A DNA stretch of 11,110 bases. It comes from Acidimicrobiaceae bacterium. GTDB taxonomy: Bacteria > Actinomycetota > Acidimicrobiia > Acidimicrobiales > Bog-793. Positions 6,793 to 11,110 of the stretch are shown here, piece after piece. The stretch covers positions 1-11,110 of the forward strand of contig DAIDIA010000102.1 in the NCBI GenBank assembly GCA_027459565.1. Reading direction: 5' to 3'. The translations under genes and the position numbers were made by a program. The notes under the pieces were generated by a model. That model did no database searches. It had not been told where the DNA came from and saw only the letters and a list, made by a program, of their open reading frames with translations. How positions within the stretch are numbered: position 1 is the stretch's first letter; each line of letters starts with the position of its first letter.

Positions 6793-7748
6793 GGTCATCG
6801 AAGCGACGAATTCGAGCGGACTCCCCCGGAAGTGGCGACCGTGCGGATCCGCACGCCCATGGGCACTCTCGAGGAGCCGACGAGTGCTATCTCGTCGGAG
6901 CATTCTCTCTGATCATCGCGTTCATGACCGTCGAGATTGTCGTCGCCATCGCCTCTCATTCGCTCGTACTGCTCGCCGATGCTGGCCACATGCTCACGGA
7001 CGGAGGCGCGATCGCCCTCTCCATCTGGGCGCTCCGCCTCGCACTTCGTCCCGCAACCGTGCAGTGGACCTTTGGCCTCAAACGCGCGGAGATCCTGTCG
7101 GCCGCGATCAACGGCGTCACGCTTGTTGTCGTCGGAGCGGTGATCTCCATCGAGGCGATCCGACGCTTGATCAACCCGCCACAAGTCGGCGGACTCGCAA
7201 TCGTTGTTGTCGCGGCAATCGGCGTCGCAATGAATCTGGTCGCGACATTGCTGCTTTCCCGGGCAAACCGTTCAAATCTCAACATCTCCGGCGCATTCGC
7301 ACATCTGCTCACCGACCTTTGGGCGTTCATCGGCACCTTCGGAGCCGGATTGGTGATCCTTTTCACAAAATACGACCGGGCCGACGCCATCGCCTCGATA
7401 TTCGTGGCCGCTCTGATGTTCAAGACGGCCTGGTCGCTCCTGCGCGACTCGGGGCGGATCCTCTTCGAGGCGGCTCCAGCGGGAATCGACCTCGCCGTCG
7501 TGCGAACCCACCTCCTCGCCGAGGAACACGTGCAGGATGTGCATGATCTTCATGCCTGGGTGGTGACCTCTGATCTTCCCGCGCTCTCGGCCCATATCGT
7601 TCTTGACGACGCGTGTTTTCGAGACGGGCACGCCCCAAAGATCCTCGATGACCTTCAGCGCTGCCTCGCGGATCACTTCGATCTCGAGCATTCGACCTTC
7701 CAGTTCGAGACTCCGAGTCACTCTGCGCACGAAGGTGAGACCCACTGA
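6789..7748 (+). CDS. Cation diffusion facilitator (CDF) metal efflux protein, zinc type
   Basis: A 319-aa inner-membrane antiporter of the CzcD/ZitB class with six membrane helices. A soluble, His-containing N-terminal tail (DPHAHGHSRG, about 20-29) precedes helix 1. The transport site is seen as H67-x3-D71 in helix 2 (ADAGHMLTD) and H172-x3-D176 in helix 5 (AHLLTDLWAFIG), the pattern of Zn/Co-type members. The conserved FGLKRAEILSAAINGVTL (95-112) sits between helices 2 and 3. The cytoplasmic ferredoxin-like C-terminal domain has VHDLHAWVVTSDLPALSAHI (251-270) with metal-binding His positions. It exports divalent cations against a proton gradient. It overlaps the 74-aa membrane gene by 4 bases. 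The proximity to dps suggests metal and oxidative stress handling, but that is inference. Confidence 0.94.
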   Translation: MRSSKRRIRADSPGSGDRADPHAHGHSRGADECYLVGAFSLIIAFMTVEIVVAIASHSLVLLADAGHMLTDGGAIALSIWALRLALRPATVQWTFGLKRAEILSAAINGVTLVVVGAVISIEAIRRLINPPQVGGLAIVVVAAIGVAMNLVATLLLSRANRSNLNISGAFAHLLTDLWAFIGTFGAGLVILFTKYDRADAIASIFVAALMFKTAWSLLRDSGRILFEAAPAGIDLAVVRTHLLAEEHVQDVHDLHAWVVTSDLPALSAHIVLDDACFRDGHAPKILDDLQRCLADHFDLEHSTFQFETPSHSAHEGETH

Positions 7749-7767
7749 CCAACAGCACGAGGGTCAG
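7745..7767 (+). terminator. Hairpin overlapping the CDF stop codon
   Basis: CTGACC (7745-7750) pairs with GGTCAG (7762-7767) with an 11-base loop; the left arm contains the TGA stop of the transporter. It has no U run, so termination here is only possible, not shown. Confidence 0.3.
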
Positions 7768-7871
7768 AGCCTCATCGCCGACGACAGGTCTCGCTCTCGC
7801 TCGCCAGAGGCAATGGTCTGGACGTGGGACCACGAGCACCCCGGCACCATCGCGTCCGCGCCATTCGGAGA

Positions 7872-7981
7872 TCCAACATGAGATTATTGGACGTAAAGGC
7901 GTCATGAGCAGGGCCGTTGCCTCCGCCGATCGCTTCGGCGTCGGCAATCTTCTGATCGAACCAATTGGCTTCCAAGTAGGA
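7872..7981 (+). promoter_or_regulatory. Structured 5' leader of the diguanylate cyclase gene
   Basis: Three stems precede the GTG start at 7989. TCCAA (7872-7876) pairs with TTGGA (7887-7891). GACG (7890-7893) pairs with CGTC (7900-7903) around TAAAGG and competes for bases 7890-7891. A larger hairpin pairs TTGCC (7917-7921) with GGCAA (7943-7947) and CGCCGA (7924-7929) with TCGGCG (7935-7940), separated by a symmetric TC/TC internal loop. CCAATTGG (7961-7968) could also pair with the first stem, and the AGTAGGA ribosome site (7975-7981) follows. The GGACGTAAAGG core loosely recalls the GGACGCAAAGC of c-di-GMP-I (GEMM) riboswitches, but the other conserved strand is not found. Confidence 0.3.
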
Positions 7982-7988
7982 TCTGTTT

Positions 7989-8939
7989 GTGCCCAGTCCC
8001 CTCATTCCTGAGGTCACGACGGGATTCACGCAGTCGGCTTCCGCAGTCCTTGATTTTCTGTCCCAGCGAATACCGTTCGATCTCTGGATGGTGACGCGCA
8101 CCGAGGGTGAGGACTGGATCGTCCTCTCATCTGTCGATCACGGCTACAACGTCGTCGATGGTTCAGTATTCAAGTGGTCAGACTCGTTCTGTTCGCGAAT
8201 GGTCGCGGGACGTGGTCCAAGGATCGCTCCAAGATCGAAGGAGATCGCTGCCTACCGAGAGGCGCCAATCAATGACATTCTCCCCATCGGCGCCTATATC
8301 GGCGTGCCCATCCAGCGTGACGACGGATCATCTTTCGGAACACTCTGTGCGATCGACCCGAAAACGCAGCCGGACTCGATTCTCGCCGAACTGCCACTCG
8401 TCGAGCTTCTGGCGACTCTCCTGGAGGCAATTCTCGAGTGCGAGCTTCGGATCGACTCTGAACGAAGGCGTGCCGAGCGAGCCGAGGCCGACTCCATGAT
8501 CGATGAGCTCACAGGTCTGGGAAACCGAAGGGCGTGGGAGCGGATGGTAGATGCCGAAGAGGCAAGATGTGCCCGATACGGCGACCCCGCCTCGGTACTC
8601 ATCGTCGATCTCGACAACCTGAAACAGGAGAACGACGAGCATGGGCACGCCGCGGGAGATCTCATTCTCAAAGCCGCCGCGTCCGCGATCAAGACCGTCG
8701 AACGCGAGGGCGATTTCAGCGCGCGCATCGGAGGGGACGAATTCGGGCTCCTCGCCGTGCACGCGAACGCACTCGACGCGGAGATGCTCCGGGCAAGAAT
8801 TGTCGCGAGCCTCGAGGCCAACCGCGTGAAGGCGAGCGTCGGTGTCTCGACCCGTCACCCCTCCGAAGGGCTCAGACGGGCGATACGGCAAGCAGATGCG
8901 CGTATGTACGCGGAAAAGCTTCGCGGTCGAACAGGCTGA
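7989..8939 (+). CDS. GAF-GGDEF diguanylate cyclase
   Basis: A 316-aa soluble protein that should make cyclic di-GMP from two GTP. Residues about 10-150 form a GAF sensor domain of the subgroup with FCSRM (67-71), IGAYIGVPI (100-108) and FGTLCAID (116-123). A charged helical linker (about 150-172) leads to the GGDEF domain, which opens with DELTGLGNRRAWE (172-184). The metal and substrate residues are seen in VDLDNLKQENDEHGH (206-220; the usual Phe before Lys is Leu). The active loop IGGDEF is at 247-252. An RxxD inhibitory site (R239-E-G-D242) lies exactly five residues before GGDEF, so product feedback is expected. No EAL or HD-GYP phosphodiesterase is nearby. The start is GTG 7989 with AGTAGGA 8 bases upstream. 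The ligand of the GAF domain is unknown. Confidence 0.94.
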   Translation: MPSPLIPEVTTGFTQSASAVLDFLSQRIPFDLWMVTRTEGEDWIVLSSVDHGYNVVDGSVFKWSDSFCSRMVAGRGPRIAPRSKEIAAYREAPINDILPIGAYIGVPIQRDDGSSFGTLCAIDPKTQPDSILAELPLVELLATLLEAILECELRIDSERRRAERAEADSMIDELTGLGNRRAWERMVDAEEARCARYGDPASVLIVDLDNLKQENDEHGHAAGDLILKAAASAIKTVEREGDFSARIGGDEFGLLAVHANALDAEMLRARIVASLEANRVKASVGVSTRHPSEGLRRAIRQADARMYAEKLRGRTG

Positions 8940-9006
8940 GCGCTTCTTCCTCGCTCAGACCCAAGTCTCGGACAACTCAGGTCCCGTAACGTAGGGCCGA
9001 GAACAT

Positions 9007-9028
9007 GGAGGGTCCTCGAGACCCCTCC
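9007..9028. terminator. Hairpin between convergent genes
   Basis: GGGTC (9010-9014) pairs with GACCC (9020-9024), extended by GGA (9007-9009) with TCC (9026-9028) past one bulged C; the loop is CTCGA. It lies between the stop of the diguanylate cyclase (8939) and the stop of the small minus-strand zinc-ribbon ORF (9052), a natural place for a bidirectional terminator. No U run is present. Confidence 0.4.
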
Positions 9029-9051
9029 TGATCAGATGCCGTGAACGAGGT

Positions 9052-9222
9052 TCAAGACGGGATCCCGGAGTGACCGTCGCCAAGTGAACAGTCGTTTCGG
9101 TGAGAGCTGCCGTCGAGGAACGCTCCACACTCTTCACAGACCAGGTGCGCCCAACAGGCGGCGTCTCCGCCCTCATCATTGCGATCGGCACCCTCGTCAT
9201 CTCGAGAGACCCGCGGTCCCAT
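9052..9222 (-). CDS. Small putative zinc-ribbon protein (56 aa)
   Basis: A short minus-strand ORF whose last half reads CWAHLVCEECGAFLDGSSHR followed by NDCSLGDGHSG. Potential zinc ligands are C23, C29, C32, H41 and C45, in the spacing CxxC ... HxxxC of compact zinc-ribbon or knuckle domains. The first 20 residues are polar and acidic and probably disordered. The start is uncertain: ATG 9222 gives 56 aa, and GTG 9312 would give 86 aa; neither has a well-spaced Shine-Dalgarno. The Cys/His pattern with a following CG is what persuades me that this frame is real rather than antisense noise. The role is unknown; such modules bind nucleic acids or protein partners. It converges with the diguanylate cyclase gene. 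Confidence 0.45.
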   Translation of the reverse strand: MGPRVSRDDEGADRNDEGGDAACWAHLVCEECGAFLDGSSHRNDCSLGDGHSGIPS

Positions 9223-9569
9223 CTCCCTTGTGGACGCCTCAGAGGTACCTGTGGCCTCGCGGCCATCTGGTATCGCGCCAGACTCTGGATGCCTCATCGC
9301 ATCACGCCGCACTCGGATGACGAAGGAGGCCGAGGACTCCGGCTCGCGCGACGCGAGCGGCGAGATTCCCGCCCCGGACGTATCCGACCATCGCCCCAGC
9401 TCCTTTTCCGGGAGAAGACCGCACCATTTCGCTCAAGCGCCTCCATCCCCATGTCGAGTATAGAGATCTCACCTGTGTGACCCGATATGACCTTTGACCC
9501 TAGAGGTGGCAGAAGGTTCCGGTAATACACTCGGATGAGGCACCCGGATGTGCGTGGAGAGGTGGGAGG
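9223..9569. other. Intergenic stretch upstream of the response regulator
   Basis: No credible gene is seen in 9223-9569. Overlapping frames on both strands are Arg/Ser/Pro-rich and end or start without ribosome binding sites. The right end must contain the promoter of the response regulator. TTGACC (9494-9499) and TAATAC (9523-9528) are present, but 23 bases apart, too far for a standard sigma-70 pair. TGACC-TT-TGACC at 9488-9499 is a short direct repeat that might be a factor site. Confidence 0.5.
9523..9528 (+). promoter_or_regulatory. Possible -10 element of the response regulator gene
   Basis: TAATAC matches the -10 consensus in four or five positions and lies 42 bases before the ATG. 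There is no fitting -35 at 16-18 bases. Actinobacterial promoters often rely mainly on the -10, so it is a candidate only. Confidence 0.25.
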
Positions 9570-10226
9570 ATGACCCGCGTTTTTCTGCTCGACGACCACG
9601 AGATCGTTCGCCGCGGGATACACGACTTGCTCGACGCCGAGTCGGATCTTGAGGTTGTCGGTGAAGCATCGACCGCGAGAGAGGCAATCTCTGGGATCGC
9701 TCGAACCAGTCCCGACGTAGCGATCCTCGATGTTCGGCTTCCTGACGGCGATGGCATCGAGGTCTGCAGGGAGATCCGGTCGACGTCGCCGGAGATCGCG
9801 TGTCTGATGCTCACCTCCTTTGCCGATGATGAAGCACTCCTTGGGGCGGTCATGGCGGGAGCGGCAGGCTATGTGCTCAAGCAGATTCGCGGCAGCGATC
9901 TCGTCGGGTCGGTACGACGGGTAGCGCGCGGCGAGTCTCTGCTCGACGCCCACCTCGTGGCCCAGACACGTGCCCGGCTCGGACGATCAGAGGGTAACGA
10001 CCGGCTTGGGAGGCTCTCCCCGCAAGAGCGCCGAATCCTCGAACTGATTGCGCAGGGAAAGACCAATCGGGAGATCGCCGCGACGCTCTACCTTGCGGAA
10101 AAGACCGTGAAGAACTACGTATCCAACCTCTTGATCAAACTCGAGATGAAGCGAAGGACTGAAGCGGCCGTCTTCGCGGTGCGCGCACAACAGCACCATT
10201 ATCCAGGCGTTGACGGGAAGCTCTAG
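9570..10226 (+). CDS. NarL/LuxR-family response regulator, DosR/DevR-like
   Basis: A 218-aa two-domain regulator. The receiver domain (1-120) has acidic D8/D9 (LLDDHE), phospho-acceptor D54 (AILDVRLPDGDGIEVC), switch T82 and K104. The LuxR-type helix-turn-helix (about 149-204) reads LSPQERRILELIAQGKTNRE then IAATLYLAEKTVKNYVSNLL, with K178, K181 and N182 on the recognition helix. The whole length, the VRLPDGxGIE and LAEKTVKNYVS segments, and residue numbering closely follow my recollection of Mycobacterium tuberculosis DosR (217 aa), the hypoxia and NO dormancy regulator. AGGTGGGAGG precedes the ATG. No DosS/DosT-like kinase is in the window, so it is locally an orphan. It converges with the PNPOx-like gene, 8 bases apart. 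The DosR family call is strong; true orthology and a hypoxia role are inferred. Confidence 0.92.
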   Translation: MTRVFLLDDHEIVRRGIHDLLDAESDLEVVGEASTAREAISGIARTSPDVAILDVRLPDGDGIEVCREIRSTSPEIACLMLTSFADDEALLGAVMAGAAGYVLKQIRGSDLVGSVRRVARGESLLDAHLVAQTRARLGRSEGNDRLGRLSPQERRILELIAQGKTNREIAATLYLAEKTVKNYVSNLLIKLEMKRRTEAAVFAVRAQQHHYPGVDGKL

Positions 10227-10234
10227 TCGCGCCG

Positions 10235-10645
10235 TCACTGAACACGCAAGAATTTCATCCCAGAGACGAGCGTCTGCGGGAGCGCGATGTACCGGTCCGC
10301 CCGTTCCCCGAGCGGCCAAGCATCGAGCCAGAGCGATCGCGCAATTTCGAGCTCTTCGTTGTCGACGATCTCCTGAGCGAAGCCTCGAACCAAGACACTC
10401 CAACCGAACAGGCCGTCGAAGTCATAGTCGTCAGCCTCGAAGGCAAGCACCGCTCCGCAGCTCGCGCGAAACAGTCGACTCGGCCCAGCACATCGAAAGA
10501 TCAGCGATCCGTCGAGCGCGATGAAATTGACGGGGATGATCGCCGGAAGCGAATCGATCGAGACGCCGACTCGGCCCACCCGCGTGGATTTGAGGAGCAC
10601 CAGACACTCGTCTCTCGCGAGCTCCTCCTCGTAGACAAAGGACAA
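10235..10645 (-). CDS. Pyridoxamine 5'-phosphate oxidase-like split-barrel (flavin-binding) protein
   Basis: A 136-aa protein with the architecture of the Pyridox_ox_2 group. An N-terminal helix (EEELARDECLVLLKSTRVG, 6-24) is followed by the strand GRVGVSIDSLPAIIPVNFI (24-42), an IFRCAG turn, then VLAFEADDYDFDGLFGWSVL (66-85) and VRGFAQEI (86-93). The C-terminus is a short polar helix. Members bind FMN or F420 and act as small reductases or heme/flavin-handling proteins; the substrate here is unknown. The start must be TTG 10645: an in-frame TAA lies at 10663-10661, no ATG or GTG falls between, and AAGGGGGT sits about 9 bases upstream. It begins 7 bases after the stop of the 84-aa ORF and converges on the DosR-like regulator, a context suggesting redox stress. 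Confidence 0.87.
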   Translation of the reverse strand: MSFVYEEELARDECLVLLKSTRVGRVGVSIDSLPAIIPVNFIALDGSLIFRCAGPSRLFRASCGAVLAFEADDYDFDGLFGWSVLVRGFAQEIVDNEELEIARSLWLDAWPLGERADRYIALPQTLVSGMKFLRVQ

Positions 10646-10652
10646 TTCCGAT

Positions 10653-10907
10653 TCACCCCCTTAGCGTGGAGCAATGCACATAGCTGCGCCGTCGTTCGAT
10701 TCCAATCACCACAGCGTCTTCAAGATCGCGTGATGTGAATCCCGGAGCGTTCGTAACCTGAATGAGGTCGACTCTGGCTGGCGTCGCCGAAATCGTGCCC
10801 GGATAGATCCAGACAGCCGCCGAGACCGTCCCGAGACGACTCCACAGTTCGAAAGAGCACTCATCGCGACAATGATCTGCCAACCCTGGCGATGGCGGTA
10901 GTGCCAT
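10653..10907 (-). CDS. Hypothetical protein (84 aa), uncertain
   Basis: An ATG at 10907 opens 84 codons ending 7 bases before the PNPOx-like TTG start, a spacing that would fit a two-gene operon. AGGA lies 4 bases upstream of the ATG. The middle of the protein (AAVWIYPGTISATPARVDLI, then QVTNAPGFTSRDLEDAVVIG) has a plausible beta-strand and helix composition, and four Cys are scattered. I recognise no family. Third-position GC is only moderately raised, so coding character is not decisive; it may be a random open frame. Confidence 0.35.
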   Translation of the reverse strand: MALPPSPGLADHCRDECSFELWSRLGTVSAAVWIYPGTISATPARVDLIQVTNAPGFTSRDLEDAVVIGIERRRSYVHCSTLRG

Positions 10908-10929
10908 TTGTCCTAATTTCGCCGCCGCG

Positions 10930-10951
10930 TCGCGCGCCTTTTGGCGCGCGA
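10930..10951. terminator. Perfect 9-bp GC hairpin with a TTTT loop
   Basis: TCGCGCGCC (10930-10938) pairs perfectly with GGCGCGCGA (10943-10951) around TTTT. It sits 23 bases upstream of the ATG of the 84-aa ORF on the minus strand and downstream of the possible gene end at 11023. It is probably a terminator for leftward transcription entering from the right edge. No U run follows on either strand, so a leader or other structural role is also possible. Confidence 0.55.
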
Positions 10952-10999
10952 GAAGTCGGGTGCGATCCGAGTCTCCCCGTTCGATGGGAATCGAAACAG

Positions 11000-11030
11000 C
11001 TGTCTGTCAGTCGCCCATCAGTTCAGACAG
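11000..11030. repeat. Inverted repeat, 7-bp arms
   Basis: CTGTCTG (11000-11006) and CAGACAG (11024-11030) are perfect inverted copies with a 17-base spacer. The right copy overlaps the stop codon of the possible minus-strand gene end at 11023. It may be part of a terminator or a protein-binding dyad. Confidence 0.4.
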
Positions 11031-11110
11031 TATGGCCCTGACGTGCCAGAGCTGCCACGACTCTCGCCGCTCCGACGACGCGACCTTGGTTCAGAATCGA
11101 ATCGGAACGC
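11023..11110 (-). CDS. Possible C-terminal end of a minus-strand gene, cut by the window edge
   Basis: One minus-strand frame is open from the right edge for 28 codons and ends LNQGRVVGAARVVAALARQG then HTV and TGA (11025-11023). The small-residue and Arg-rich helical composition resembles a genuine protein C-terminus, and two hairpin-forming repeats follow it. With so few codons no family can be named, and a plus-strand frame opening at ATG 10984 also runs to the edge. Confidence 0.3.
   Translation of the reverse strand, partial: RSDSILNQGRVVGAARVVAALARQGHTV

Noticed and set aside
7772..8101. 109-aa minus-strand frame over the cyclase leader
   Set aside because: It is antisense to the first 35 codons of the cyclase, shows no domain, and its Arg-rich composition is typical of shadow frames.
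9494..9528. TTGACC and TAATAC as a paired promoter
   Set aside because: The 23-base spacer is outside the accepted range; only the -10-like element was kept as a weak candidate.
9294..9953. 219-aa minus-strand frame
   Set aside because: It is antisense to the response regulator and has Arg/Pro/Ser-rich composition with no motif; a shadow frame.
11023..11110. Minus-strand segment reading ESWQLWHVRAILSELMGD in a second frame
   Set aside because: It looks protein-like, but a TGA lies just upstream in frame and there is no start codon in the remaining 26 codons; it would need a frameshift, which I cannot support.

Overview
The window looks like a chromosomal segment from a high-GC actinobacterium. 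The evidence is the GC-rich sequence with Shine-Dalgarno-led starts, including GTG and TTG starts; an acetate-uptake plus acetyl-CoA synthetase pair; a DosR/DevR-type response regulator; and small actinobacterial-style membrane and zinc-ribbon proteins. I cannot place it below phylum level with confidence. No phage, IS transposase, CRISPR array, rRNA or credible tRNA was seen.

Left half (1-5280), all on the minus strand. Read in transcription order from 5280 leftwards, it holds: a SatP/YaaH-type acetate transporter; acs (acetyl-CoA synthetase), whose ribosome binding site overlaps the transporter stop codon; a strong 12-bp hairpin terminator; an MFS exporter of unknown substrate; a stand-alone 5'-3' exonuclease of the FEN/PIN type; and the start of a DUF3048 (YerB-like) membrane-anchored protein cut by the window edge. 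The first two form an acetate uptake and activation operon.

Middle (5281-5957): a 677-base divergent intergenic region with no convincing gene. It holds a nested pair of inverted repeats that could be an operator for the acetate operon, a roughly 96-bp foldable segment bracketed by an 8-bp direct repeat (MITE-like or a structured RNA), and a consensus -35 hexamer upstream of dps.

Right half (5958-10226), mostly plus strand: a Dps-family ferritin, a 74-aa membrane protein overlapping by ATGA a CDF zinc-type efflux transporter, a GAF-GGDEF diguanylate cyclase with intact active and inhibitory sites and a structured leader, a small minus-strand zinc-ribbon-like protein, and a NarL-family response regulator closely resembling mycobacterial DosR. 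A split-barrel flavin/PNPOx-like protein converges on the regulator from the minus strand with an 8-base gap. Upstream of it lie an unassigned 84-aa ORF, a perfect 9-bp hairpin, and a possible C-terminal fragment of another minus-strand gene at the right edge.

The right half has a stress and redox flavour (iron storage, metal efflux, second messenger, dormancy-type regulator, flavin split barrel). No cognate histidine kinase for the regulator is present. I do not see a clearly new multi-gene system. The most unusual items are non-coding: the diguanylate cyclase leader, the folded segment at 5580-5672, and the inverted repeats upstream of satP-acs.
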